From assembly GCA_049317525.1 (NCBI GenBank), contig JBMOIC010000018.1:1-61438 (forward strand): a DNA stretch of 61,438 nucleotides, read 5' to 3'. This document shows, in pieces, positions 7,660-16,684 of the stretch (position 1 is the stretch's first letter; every line of letters begins with the position of its first letter). The position numbers were made by a program, and so were the translations under genes. The notes below the pieces were generated by a model that was not told where the DNA came from, searched no databases, and worked only from the letters and a program-made list of their open reading frames with translations. Source of the DNA: UBA961 sp049317525 (GTDB taxonomy: Bacteria > Bacteroidota > Ignavibacteria > Kapaibacteriales > UBA961).

Positions 7660-9162
7660 ATGAATGAACATCAAAGAACTGATCAGGAACAAAGGCGTTT
7701 TGAAGAGCTTCATGAGCTATATAGTAGAGGCATAAATCCTTATCCTCATGAATTTAATCGCACTCATAATTCTGTATATATAGTCTCGCACTTTAGTGAT
7801 GAGCATCCTGAATTACTTCGTGATGTTGCCGTTGCTGGCAGAATTATGGCTATGAGAAAAATGGGGAAAGCTACATTTTTACATATTCAAGATCAATATG
7901 GTAGAATTCAGATTTATCTTAAGCAAGATGAATTACCTGATTTTTATTCCTATCTAAATTTATTAGATATTGGTGATATCATTGGCATACATGGATTTGT
8001 TTTTCGAACAAGAATGGGTGAAATAAGTGTTCATGCAACGAATGCTATATTATTAGCTAAATCCTTAAGGCCAATTCCTATTGCGAAAGAAGAAAAAGAT
8101 GAAGACGGAAATAAAATTGTATATGATGCTTTTTCTGATAAAGAGCTTCGTTACAGAAAGCGCTATGTAGATTTGATTGTTAATCCAGAAATACGACATG
8201 TATTCGAAAAAAGATCAAAGATCATAAGTGCTATGCGCCGATATTTTGATGATAAGGGGTATATGGAAGTAGAAACTCCTATTCTTCAACCTCTGTATGG
8301 TGGCGCTAGTGCCCGCCCATTTATTACCCATCATAATGCACTAGATTTTGATCTTTATCTACGAATTGCAATTGAATTGTACTTAAAAAGATTGATTGTT
8401 GGCGGTTTTGAAGGTGTGTATGAAATCAGCAAAAATTTCAGGAATGAGGGTATGGACAAAACTCATAATCCAGAATTTACGATGATGGAGATATATATTG
8501 CCTACAAAGATTATTATTGGATGATGGATATGGTTGAAGATCTCTTTGGTCATATTTGTGAATATGCTTTAGGAAAAAAGGAAGTTCAACATGGTACTAA
8601 AGTTCTTAATTTTAATAAGCCTTTTCGAAGAGCCACAATGTTCGATTTGTTTTTCGAATATACTGGCAAACATCTGAAAGGACTAAATAGAGCTGAATTA
8701 TTGCAATCTGCTAGAGATTTACAAGTAGAAATACCAAGCGATGCAAGTGCAATGAAGATTTTAGATGAAATATTTAGTCAAAAAGTTGAACATCATCTTA
8801 TTCAGCCAACTTTTGTTATTGATTATCCTATTGAGATGTCTCCATTAGCTAAAAAACATAGAACAGAAGATGGACTAGTTGAACGATTTGAATTATTCGT
8901 TAATGGTAATGAAATTGCAAATTGTTTTACGGAGTTAAATGATCCGATAGATCAAAGGAAACGTCTTGAAGATCAAGCGCTGGTTCGGGCAGATGGAGAT
9001 GAAGAAGCAATGATTTTAGATGAAGATTTTATCCAATCTATTGAAGTAGGAATGCCTCCAACTGCTGGACTAGGAATTGGAATCGATAGGCTGGTAATGC
9101 TTCTTACAAATCAAGAATCAATCAGAGATGTATTATTCTTCCCTACAATGAGACCTGAATAA
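7660..9162 (+). CDS. lysS: Lysyl-tRNA synthetase, class II
   Basis: This 500-residue class II LysRS attaches lysine to tRNA-Lys. The N-terminal OB-fold anticodon-binding domain covers about residues 55-150 (VAGRIMAMRKMGKATFLHIQD). Motif 1 lies near residues 200-220 (MEVETPILQPLYGGASARPF). Motif 2 is FRNEGMDKTHNPEFTMMEIY near 262-281, and motif 3 is GLGIGIDRLVMLLT near 472-485. The length is normal. The upstream 175-bp gap is shared with infC. A TACATTTG at 7610-7617 resembles a -7 element but has no good TTTG partner. Confidence 0.97.
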   Translation: MNEHQRTDQEQRRFEELHELYSRGINPYPHEFNRTHNSVYIVSHFSDEHPELLRDVAVAGRIMAMRKMGKATFLHIQDQYGRIQIYLKQDELPDFYSYLNLLDIGDIIGIHGFVFRTRMGEISVHATNAILLAKSLRPIPIAKEEKDEDGNKIVYDAFSDKELRYRKRYVDLIVNPEIRHVFEKRSKIISAMRRYFDDKGYMEVETPILQPLYGGASARPFITHHNALDFDLYLRIAIELYLKRLIVGGFEGVYEISKNFRNEGMDKTHNPEFTMMEIYIAYKDYYWMMDMVEDLFGHICEYALGKKEVQHGTKVLNFNKPFRRATMFDLFFEYTGKHLKGLNRAELLQSARDLQVEIPSDASAMKILDEIFSQKVEHHLIQPTFVIDYPIEMSPLAKKHRTEDGLVERFELFVNGNEIANCFTELNDPIDQRKRLEDQALVRADGDEEAMILDEDFIQSIEVGMPPTAGLGIGIDRLVMLLTNQESIRDVLFFPTMRPE

Positions 9163-9168
9163 CAATCG

Positions 9169-9198
9169 AGTAAGGGTTGTAGAAATGTAATCCTTACT
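9169..9198. terminator. Possible bidirectional terminator between lysS and GT2 gene
   Basis: An inverted repeat of about ten pairs (9169-9178 with 9189-9198, one G-T pair) sits in the 36-bp space between two convergent genes. Only short T-rich stretches follow, so termination strength is uncertain. Confidence 0.4.
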
Positions 9199-9945
9199 TT
9201 ACATTCTTTTGTACATGTCGAACTTTGCAATGCCAATTCTTTGTAAGAAATGCTTTAAAGACACCCACAATACACCTAATCCATATATAGAACTACGCTT
9301 AAAATTTATACTTGATGCTTCTGCAAAATATTTGGTTGGGCATGTAACTTCACCAATAGAAAATCCAGCATACACTATTTGTGATAACATTTGATTATCA
9401 AAAACAAAATCATCAGAATTCGCTTCTAGATGTAAAGCCATTATTACTTCTTTAGAAAAAGCACGATAACCTGTATGATATTCACTTAATTTCTCACCAA
9501 TTAATATATTTTGGAATAATGTCAAAAAACGATTAGCTATATATTTATACATCGGCATACCACCTTTTAAAGCGCCCTTACCTAAAATTCTTGACCCTAA
9601 TACTACTGGGTATAATTCCTGAGCAATGATACTAGCCATAGCTGGAATTAACATTGGTGTATACTGATAATCAGGATGTAGCATGATAATAACATCTGCT
9701 CCTAAAGCTAATGCATGAGCATAGCACGTTTTTTGATTGCCTCCATATCCCCTATTTTTCTGATGCTTAATGATATGCTTAATTCCAAGATTTTCTGCAA
9801 CTTTTATCGTATCGTCCGGGCTATTATCATCAACCAATACAATATCGTCTACAATATCAAATGGAATTTCATTATAGGTTTTCTCTAATGTTTTAGCTGC
9901 ATTATATGCTGGCAAAACAACTACAATTTTTTTATCATGAAGCAT
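9199..9945 (-). CDS. Family 2 glycosyltransferase, polyprenyl-phosphate sugar type
   Basis: This 248-residue GT-A protein resembles dolichyl/undecaprenyl-phosphate mannosyl- or glucosyltransferases. It has the nucleotide-binding start VVVLPAYNAAKTLEKTY, the VLVDDNSPDDT motif near residue 38, an acidic metal-binding stretch LHPDYQY near 90, and the TGYRAFSKE block near 155. There are no clear C-terminal membrane helices, so it is the soluble or peripheral form. The open frame extends to a TTG at 9987, but that codon overlaps the -7 element of a good promoter, so I place the start at ATG 9945. The sugar donor cannot be told from sequence. Confidence 0.88.
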   Translation of the reverse strand: MLHDKKIVVVLPAYNAAKTLEKTYNEIPFDIVDDIVLVDDNSPDDTIKVAENLGIKHIIKHQKNRGYGGNQKTCYAHALALGADVIIMLHPDYQYTPMLIPAMASIIAQELYPVVLGSRILGKGALKGGMPMYKYIANRFLTLFQNILIGEKLSEYHTGYRAFSKEVIMALHLEANSDDFVFDNQMLSQIVYAGFSIGEVTCPTKYFAEASSINFKRSSIYGLGVLWVSLKHFLQRIGIAKFDMYKRM

Positions 9946-9986
9946 GGAATTATTCCGCCGACTTTGTAAGGTTGTAATAATAATCA

Positions 9987-10019
9987 CAAAAATAGAGAAT
10001 TATGATTCAGACTATCAAA
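9987..10019 (-). promoter_or_regulatory. Promoter of the GT2 gene
   Basis: On the minus strand TTTG (10016-10019), a 21-bp spacer and TATTTTTG (9987-9994) match the Bacteroidota-type pattern. The expected transcription start is near 9980, leaving a 35-nt leader before ATG 9945. The promoter overlaps the first codons of the divergent PHP-like gene. Confidence 0.6.
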
Positions 10020-11183
10020 AAATTATCTAAAGCCCTGTTATTGATAAGCACCATCATTCTATATATTTTAATGGGTTTTATGTTCATTACTTCTGTTCCA
10101 TATGCTTTATATACAGAAATATATGATATTCAAAAACCACTACCTTTTCATGGAAATACATGGCTGAATCCCTATAAATCATGCATTTTTGATAATGATA
10201 ATGCTGGATGGAAAAAGTCGAATTTTCATGGGCATTCTAAAGAATGGGGTGGCCTAACAGACGGAAAAACTGATAAAGATACTTTCCTAAAAAAATACAA
10301 ATCAATGGGTTATCATACGATTGGTTTGTCTAATTATCAATATATATCACGTGATTTTGAAAAAGACAATGGTTTTGTTCCATGCTATGAACATGGTTAT
10401 AATGTGTGGAAAAGGCATCATGTTTGCATTGGCGCACAACAAGTAGTGTGGCTAGATTTTATATGGGGACAAAGCCTGCATCATAAACAAACAATGATTA
10501 ATATCCTTAAACCAACTGTACAAGTTCTTGCATTAGCGCATCCAAAGTTTAGGAATAGTTTCGAACCCGAAGATTTTGTATATCTAAGTAATTATGATTG
10601 CATAGAAGTATTAAATCATTATCGAACAAGTGATATTCATTGGGACTCTGCCTTATCAAATGGACATAAAGCATGGATAGTTGCAGATGATGATACTCAC
10701 AATGTTCTTGATTCTGGTGAAACTGGTGTTTGTTGGACAATGATTTATGCGCCAAACAATGGAAATCAGCAAGAGATAACTAAAGCCTTAAAAAATGGGC
10801 AAGCTTTTGGTGTTCAAGGTAAGCAGGGAAAAATGGATATATTTCCAACATTGATTCATCTTTCAGATAGTATCTATTCTATAACAATGATGGATACCGT
10901 TGAATCTATATCGCTGATTGGACAAAACGGGAAAAAACTGACAATCACTTTGAATTCAAATCATATAGACTATAAATTAAAAAAAACTGATACCTATATC
11001 AGAGCAATAATCAAAACTCCACAAACTACCATATGGCTTAATCCAATATTAAGAGATAGCCAAACGCCGATCCCCCAAAAAAACGACCTTCAAACTATTC
11101 TCTATAGACTTCTTTGGCTTACGGGATATACGATAATTATTGTTTTTGTATGGAAGAAAAAAAGCAGGAAAAAGCACTCCTAA
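10002..11183 (+). CDS. Membrane-anchored PHP-like metal-dependent hydrolase
   Basis: This 393-residue protein has an N-terminal membrane helix (about 12-34), a large extracytoplasmic or cytoplasmic domain, and a second helix near the C-terminus (about 365-385) followed by a basic tail. The domain shows PHP-superfamily metal-site motifs in order: NFHGHS (His76, His78), CYEHGY (Glu130), LALAHP (His180), CIEVLNHY near 197 and ADDDTH (Asp231, His233). The usual TDH motif is replaced by SNYQ near 110. PHP domains hydrolyse phosphoesters or serve other metal-dependent hydrolysis; no substrate can be named. It meets the methyltransferase gene tail to tail with a 4-bp overlap. Confidence 0.65.
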   Translation: MIQTIKKLSKALLLISTIILYILMGFMFITSVPYALYTEIYDIQKPLPFHGNTWLNPYKSCIFDNDNAGWKKSNFHGHSKEWGGLTDGKTDKDTFLKKYKSMGYHTIGLSNYQYISRDFEKDNGFVPCYEHGYNVWKRHHVCIGAQQVVWLDFIWGQSLHHKQTMINILKPTVQVLALAHPKFRNSFEPEDFVYLSNYDCIEVLNHYRTSDIHWDSALSNGHKAWIVADDDTHNVLDSGETGVCWTMIYAPNNGNQQEITKALKNGQAFGVQGKQGKMDIFPTLIHLSDSIYSITMMDTVESISLIGQNGKKLTITLNSNHIDYKLKKTDTYIRAIIKTPQTTIWLNPILRDSQTPIPQKNDLQTILYRLLWLTGYTIIIVFVWKKKSRKKHS

Positions 11184-12361
11184 TCTTCTTCTTTTACAAA
11201 CTTTTTAGTACCAGAATATAATTCAAATTCAAGGAGACGGCAATCTATATCGGCATTAAATAATTCTATTTTTCTTTTTGTTCGCAATCCAATTGATTTT
11301 GCTGCTTTTACATTGCCAGTAAACACATAACCATTATATCCAGAACAAGATTGTTTAAAAAAGTCTCCAATTCTTTTATATTCTGCATCAAGTTCTAAAT
11401 CTTCACCCATTCTATCCCCATATGCAGGATTCATAATTACAGTGCCGGGCCCTTCTGGCAAATGTACACTAGCAAAATCCCCTACCGAAAAATCTATATA
11501 CTCTAAAACACCAGCATTTTCAGCGTTTTCTTGTGCTATTCTTATTGCTCCAGGATGAATATCAGATGCAATAATTCGGCCCTTTTCAATATTTTTTTTG
11601 GCAGAAATAGCATCAGAAACTAAATGATGCCATAATTGTTTGTCATAGCCATATACATGCATAAATCCAAAATTCTTTCGATATAAAGCAGGAGAAGTTT
11701 CAGTTGCCATCAAAGCTGCCTCTATTGCCAATGTACCACTACCACACATCGGATTTACAAAGGGCATAGATTCAGGCAACCAATTGGATGCAAAAATAGT
11801 TACAGCTGCCAAATTTTCTCGCATTGGGGCTCGCCAAGGATTTAATCGATATCCTCTTTTATGTAAAGGAGATCCAGACATATCAATATAAATTGCGCAT
11901 TTAGGGCCATGCCAATACAAAAATACAACTGCTTTATCTTGCTCGGATCCACTGTTTGGCCTAATACCCATTTTATTTCGAATGCGATCAACAATGGCAT
12001 CTTTACATTTTTGTTGAGCAAATTGAGTATTTGTTATGGCAGGTGTATCTATAGATGAAATGACTGTAAAATAACCATCATCAGGAAGAATATCTTCCCA
12101 AGGTAAAGAAGAAATGCTTCGATATAAATCCAAAGGAGTTTTTACATAGAATTCTTTTAATAAAAGTAACACCCTAGAAGCTATTCTAGAATGCAAACAT
12201 ATCGCCATAGATTCACGTATTCCCCCTTTTACGAAGATTCCAGTATCCATTGATTTTTCTACCGAAAATCCTAATGAGTGAATCTCTTGTTCAAGAAAAG
12301 AAGCCATTCTTAATGGACAAGTAATTAGTATTGATTGTGAATCGATTAAAGAAGATGACAT
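11180..12361 (-). CDS. THUMP-domain class I RNA methyltransferase (RlmL/YpsC-like)
   Basis: This 393-residue protein matches the N-terminal half of RlmL and the stand-alone YpsC-type enzymes, which make N2-methylguanosine in 23S rRNA. A ferredoxin-like/THUMP region spans about residues 1-160. The SAM-binding motif NPMCGSGTLAIEAA lies near 203-216, IIASDIHPGAIRIAQENAE near 262-280, and the catalytic motif is VIMNPAYGDRMGED near 310. The catalytic motif reads NPAY rather than the common NPPY. The target is inferred from the family. The tail overlaps the convergent PHP-like gene by four bases. Confidence 0.87.
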   Translation of the reverse strand: MSSSLIDSQSILITCPLRMASFLEQEIHSLGFSVEKSMDTGIFVKGGIRESMAICLHSRIASRVLLLLKEFYVKTPLDLYRSISSLPWEDILPDDGYFTVISSIDTPAITNTQFAQQKCKDAIVDRIRNKMGIRPNSGSEQDKAVVFLYWHGPKCAIYIDMSGSPLHKRGYRLNPWRAPMRENLAAVTIFASNWLPESMPFVNPMCGSGTLAIEAALMATETSPALYRKNFGFMHVYGYDKQLWHHLVSDAISAKKNIEKGRIIASDIHPGAIRIAQENAENAGVLEYIDFSVGDFASVHLPEGPGTVIMNPAYGDRMGEDLELDAEYKRIGDFFKQSCSGYNGYVFTGNVKAAKSIGLRTKRKIELFNADIDCRLLEFELYSGTKKFVKEED

Positions 12362-12540
12362 AAAGATCTTTATATGCTGATGATTATTTACTTATACGGT
12401 AAAGGATTATTTTGTGTAAATATAGGTATTCTGCAATAGTATCTTTCTTTTGCTTGATGGAGAGATTAATACTTAACAGCAATATTTTCCCTATTTTCGC
12501 CAAAGTAATTAGAAACGATGATAATACCCTATACCAGAAC

Positions 12541-14499
12541 ATGGACATTTCAGTAATTATTGTTAATTATAATGTTAAAGATTTCCTTGTACAATGTTTG
12601 AACTCGGTTCACATTGCTTTACAAGGCATAGATTCAGAAATTATTGTAATTGATAATAATTCAACAGATGGATCAAAAGAATATTTTTCTGATAAATATT
12701 CTGATGTGTATTTTGATTGGCTTCCTAATAATATTGGTTTTGGGGCAGCAAATAATATTGGAATACAACAATCGAAAGGGAAATATATACTCTTATTAAA
12801 TCCAGATACTATTGTTCATGAATTAACATTAAAGCATATGCTGGATTATATGAACTCACATATAGATACAGGCATTGCTGGATGCAGAGTACTAAATGCA
12901 GACGGAAGTTTTCAAATTGCTTGCCGAAGAGGATTTCCAAGCCCATGGGCATCTTTTTGTAAATTATTTGGATTACAATCATTATTTCCATCATCAAAAT
13001 TATGTGCTGGATATAATTTAACCTATAAAAGTATCTATGAAACCTATGAAGTTGATGCTTTGATTGGCGCCTTTATGTTTTGTAGACGCGAAGTATTAGA
13101 ACAAATTCATGGTTTTGATACTGATTTCTTTATGTATGGTGAAGATTTAGACTTATGTTATCGGGCCCAACTATCAGGTTGGAAAGTTACATATGTACAT
13201 GAACCAACTATTATTCACTTTAAAGGTGAAAGTACAAAAAGAAGCTCTTTAAATGCAATTCATGTATTTTATTCCTCTATGGAAATATTTACAAAAAAAC
13301 ACTTCAATAATTCTACTCTCTTTCTTTTTTTCCTAAGGATTGGCATTTGGCTTCGAGCATCATTTGCTTCAGCTTTCTATTTTGCTGAACAAGGATTATT
13401 TATGATGGGCGACATTCTTGTTGTTATTGCATCAATAATGTTAGCTACTCACATTAGATTTGGGAATCCCTTTGCATTTCCAGAATATGCATATCCAATG
13501 GTGTTTCTGTCCAGTAGCTTAATTGCTATTGGTTGTCTGCTTTTTGCTGGTGCATATTTTGAGTATTCTGGCAAATTAAAGCCAGTTTTAACAGGATACT
13601 TTGCCTCTTTTTTTATATTATCATCCCTCACATATTTTTTTAAAGAATATGCTTTTAGCAGAGGCATATTATTAATGACTATAGGATTTTCTTTGGCATT
13701 TTCTGTAGCTCTCAGACTTTTATGGCATCTTTATCACACCCTATTTGGAAATAAATCTGATAAAAGAATTATTCTTTTAGGCACAAATGCTCATGAACAT
13801 GAGATAATAAATGCATTGCAATCAGCCGAATCAAGAAATGCTATAATTGTAGGACGAGTCACAGTTAAGGATGAAACTTCATATGCCCACCAATTACCTG
13901 TATTGGGTAAAGCTGATGCTTTAAAAGAAATTGTCTATAATCAAGAGGCTGATGAAATTATCATGCTTGATTCATCAATAGACATAAGCGATATCATTAA
14001 ATACTCATCAATGTTTGCAGGAAGCAAAGTAAGAATACATGCAGTTCAAGAATATGATGATATTGTAGTTTCTAGAATCACAAATGATATATCAGGAATT
14101 TCTGCTGCCATTCCAATAATTAATCTACAAAGATTACGATATAGACTCCAGAAGAGATTAGTAGACTTATGTATTAGTCTTTTCTTTTTGTCACTTGGCG
14201 TCCCAATCGTATTTTTGTTTTCAAAACACCCTATTTCATTATTAAAAAAACTTATTAATGTATGTAAAGGTGATATGAGTATCATCGGTTTATATCAAAT
14301 TGATAATTCTTTACCTGTATTTGGTAAAATTGGCATTACGAGTTTGGTGCACATAAGTAAACCAGAAATTTTATCTGCCCAAGCAATACTTAACTTAAAT
14401 GAACATTATATTCGGTATTATACACCGACATTAGATATAGAAATACTTATTAAACACCTACTACGGATAGGACTCAGTGGCTTCAAACTTCGTTCTTGA
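12541..14499 (+). CDS. GT2 glycosyltransferase fused to a truncated phosphoglycosyltransferase-like domain
   Basis: From ATG 12541 (MDISVIIVNYNV) the protein has 652 residues; a GTG at 12412 is possible but less likely. Residues 1-250 are a rhamnosyltransferase-like GT2 domain (VIDNNSTDGS, LLNPDT, YGEDLDLCYRAQLSGWKV). Residues 280-400 hold four to five membrane helices and 405-530 a Rossmann-like domain (KRIILLGTN), as in the N-terminal half of WbaP/WcaJ. From 537 the protein enters the polyprenyl phosphoglycosyltransferase helix (KRLVDLCISLFFLSLGVPIV) but jumps almost at once to LINVCKGDMSIIG. About 90 catalytic residues, including the Asp-Glu pair, are absent. It overlaps accA by 23 bp. Confidence 0.82.
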   Translation: MDISVIIVNYNVKDFLVQCLNSVHIALQGIDSEIIVIDNNSTDGSKEYFSDKYSDVYFDWLPNNIGFGAANNIGIQQSKGKYILLLNPDTIVHELTLKHMLDYMNSHIDTGIAGCRVLNADGSFQIACRRGFPSPWASFCKLFGLQSLFPSSKLCAGYNLTYKSIYETYEVDALIGAFMFCRREVLEQIHGFDTDFFMYGEDLDLCYRAQLSGWKVTYVHEPTIIHFKGESTKRSSLNAIHVFYSSMEIFTKKHFNNSTLFLFFLRIGIWLRASFASAFYFAEQGLFMMGDILVVIASIMLATHIRFGNPFAFPEYAYPMVFLSSSLIAIGCLLFAGAYFEYSGKLKPVLTGYFASFFILSSLTYFFKEYAFSRGILLMTIGFSLAFSVALRLLWHLYHTLFGNKSDKRIILLGTNAHEHEIINALQSAESRNAIIVGRVTVKDETSYAHQLPVLGKADALKEIVYNQEADEIIMLDSSIDISDIIKYSSMFAGSKVRIHAVQEYDDIVVSRITNDISGISAAIPIINLQRLRYRLQKRLVDLCISLFFLSLGVPIVFLFSKHPISLLKKLINVCKGDMSIIGLYQIDNSLPVFGKIGITSLVHISKPEILSAQAILNLNEHYIRYYTPTLDIEILIKHLLRIGLSGFKLRS

Positions 14500-15430
14500 A
14501 TTCGAAAAACCAATTGTTGAATTAGAAAATAAAATCAGAGAAATGCGGAATCTTCCGAATATTGCTGATTTAGAGCCTCAGATTCAGGAATTGGAATCTC
14601 ATGTAGAAGAATTACGCCTAAATATTTATGCAAGCTTAACACGCTGGCAAAGAGTACAAATTGCAAGGCATCCAGATAGACCATATACATTGGATTATCT
14701 CCATTTCACTTTTACAGATTTTGTAGAATTGCACGGTGATAGAGGTTTTAGAGATGATCCAGCAATTGTTGGCGGTATTGCCAAACTTAATGGTAAATCC
14801 GTTATGGTAATTGGACATCAAAAAGGTAGAGATACTAAATCTAATGTCTATCGTAATTTTGGAATGCCTAATCCCGAAGGATATCGTAAGGCAAAACGAT
14901 TGATGCTTTTAGCTGAAAAGTTTCATATTCCTATCATTTGTTTATTAGATACCCCTGGGGCATTTCCGGGAATAGAAGCCGAAGAAAGAGGACAAGCTCA
15001 AGCTATTGCAGATAATTTATTGGTGATGTCTGGCCTAAAAGTACCTATCATTATATGTATCATTGGTGAAGGTGCATCTGGTGGTGCCCTAGGTATAGGA
15101 ATAGGAAATAGGATATTAATGCTAGAAAATTCGTGGTATTCTGTTATTGCTCCTGAATCTTGCTCCAGTATTTTGTGGCGAAGTTGGGATTTTAAAGAAC
15201 AGGCTGCTGAAGCGTTAAAATTAACAGCACCAGATTTAAAAGAGCATGGGATTATCGATAGAATTATTCCAGAACCTATTGGCGGAGCTCACAGGGCTCC
15301 TTTACAAATATTCGAAACATTAAGAGATGTTTTAAATGAAGAATTAGATCAATTACAACACATTGAATCACGATTATTAGTAAAGCAAAGAAGAGATAAA
15401 TTCGCAAAAATGGGTGTATGGACTGAATAA
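14477..15430 (+). CDS. accA: Acetyl-CoA carboxylase carboxyltransferase subunit alpha
   Basis: AccA, with AccD, transfers carboxyl from carboxybiotin to acetyl-CoA to make malonyl-CoA, the first step of fatty acid synthesis. The 317-residue protein starts at GTG 14477; the conserved N-terminus VLEFEKPIVELENKI leaves no other choice, so the gene begins inside the preceding one. Signatures include ELHGDRGFRDDPAIVGG near residues 90-106, LDTPGAFPGIEAEERGQAQA near 157-176 and GEGASGGALGIG near 197-208. accD and the biotin subunits are not in the window. It is followed 2 bp later by a GT4 gene. Confidence 0.97.
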   Translation: MASNFVLEFEKPIVELENKIREMRNLPNIADLEPQIQELESHVEELRLNIYASLTRWQRVQIARHPDRPYTLDYLHFTFTDFVELHGDRGFRDDPAIVGGIAKLNGKSVMVIGHQKGRDTKSNVYRNFGMPNPEGYRKAKRLMLLAEKFHIPIICLLDTPGAFPGIEAEERGQAQAIADNLLVMSGLKVPIIICIIGEGASGGALGIGIGNRILMLENSWYSVIAPESCSSILWRSWDFKEQAAEALKLTAPDLKEHGIIDRIIPEPIGGAHRAPLQIFETLRDVLNEELDQLQHIESRLLVKQRRDKFAKMGVWTE

Positions 15431-15432
15431 TA

Positions 15433-16617
15433 ATGGCTGATACAAAAACAATATTGTATATTCACAAAGGGTGTTTTCCAGAGGAAGTTAGAGCAGAAAA
15501 ATTATGTAAATCTCTAGCAAAATCTGGACATAAAGTAATTTTAGTCTGCAAATGGTTTAAGGAGAACAAACAAAAAGAAGAAATCGATGGTTTTACTGTG
15601 TATAGGGTAGGTTTTTCAAAAATATCTTTCTTATATGAAGGAATTCCAGGGAATCCTTTTTGGACAAAAGCAATAAGTAATTGCATACATGAATTTTCCC
15701 CAGATTTAATTATCTGTAGAGAAATATTGTTAATGTCTAATTGCGTATATGCTTCTAAAGGTAAAAATATTCCACTTCTTATTGATATGGCCGAACATTA
15801 TCCAGCCGCTATGAAAGAATGGAAAAAATACAAATCCAATTTCATTGGAAGATTCTTTGTCCACACATTACCAATTCCGCAATTAATTGAAAAACATGCA
15901 GTTAAACATGCTCATGGGATAATTACAGTTTGTGTAGAACAAAATTATAGGCTTATTAAAGAATATCTTTATCCAGCCCATTTATTGTCTATTGTACACA
16001 ATACACCATACATTGATGCATTTTCATCTTGCAAAAAAGGTAGCCGTATTCCTCCAATTGTATTTGCACATCATGGCTATTTTACTTTAGAAAGAAACTT
16101 AGAAATGCTTGTTGAAGGATTCAATATAGCAGCTCAGCAAGTAAAAGATATTCAATTAGTTTTAGCAGGTGAAGGTGAAACAAAAAGGGATATTATCAAA
16201 AGAGTAAACAGTTTATCTTGTAAAGATAGAATTCATATATTGGATGCTTATAAAGCCAAGGATTTATGCTCTTTGTATAGTGAAACTGATATTGGCATAT
16301 TACCGTATACAATCGATGAATTTAGAAATCATACATTGCCGAATAAGGCATTTGATTATATAAGTTGCGGCAAACCAATTATAAGTTCTTCTTTACATCC
16401 AATGAAAAGATTATTAGATGAAACTCAAGCAGGTATATATGGGGACTGCTCAACACCAAAAGGAATTTCAGCATTAATCCTTGCAATGTATCATGCTAAT
16501 ATTGAACAAATGTCCAACAATGGATTAAACAGTTTTAAAGAAACATATAATTGGCAGATAGACGAAAAGGAACTTTTAAGATTTATAAATACTTTTCAAA
16601 CTGATGAAAACAAATAA
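15433..16617 (+). CDS. Family 4 glycosyltransferase
   Basis: This 394-residue protein has the two-Rossmann GT-B fold of GT4. The N-terminal half begins TILYIHKGCFPEEVRAEKL, the C-terminal donor domain has VLAGEGETKRDIIKRV near 240 and RIHILDAYKAKDLCSLYSE near 265, and the donor-binding region is LPNKAFDYISCGKPIISS near 305-322. The acidic residue usually found before the last motif is not obvious. Donor and acceptor are unknown. It starts 2 bp after accA and belongs with the neighbouring GT2 fusion to a small surface-polysaccharide cluster. Confidence 0.85.
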   Translation: MADTKTILYIHKGCFPEEVRAEKLCKSLAKSGHKVILVCKWFKENKQKEEIDGFTVYRVGFSKISFLYEGIPGNPFWTKAISNCIHEFSPDLIICREILLMSNCVYASKGKNIPLLIDMAEHYPAAMKEWKKYKSNFIGRFFVHTLPIPQLIEKHAVKHAHGIITVCVEQNYRLIKEYLYPAHLLSIVHNTPYIDAFSSCKKGSRIPPIVFAHHGYFTLERNLEMLVEGFNIAAQQVKDIQLVLAGEGETKRDIIKRVNSLSCKDRIHILDAYKAKDLCSLYSETDIGILPYTIDEFRNHTLPNKAFDYISCGKPIISSSLHPMKRLLDETQAGIYGDCSTPKGISALILAMYHANIEQMSNNGLNSFKETYNWQIDEKELLRFINTFQTDENK

Positions 16618-16622
16618 ACTAC

Positions 16623-16651
16623 TTTGTATTTACTTATTTTTTTTAGTTTTG
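16623..16651 (+). promoter_or_regulatory. Promoter upstream of the 16685 gene
   Basis: TTTG (16623-16626), a 17-bp T-rich spacer and TAGTTTTG (16644-16651) match TTTG/TAnnTTTG. Transcription would begin near 16658, about 27 nt before the ATG at 16685. Confidence 0.55.
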
Positions 16652-16684
16652 TAACGATTTTCAACTACCGGTGTCTCTGAATCC

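Noticed and set aside
12412..12540. 43-codon extension of the GT2 fusion from a GTG start
   Set aside because: The conserved GT2 start MDISVIIVNYN at 12541 fits, and the upstream residues show no conserved pattern.
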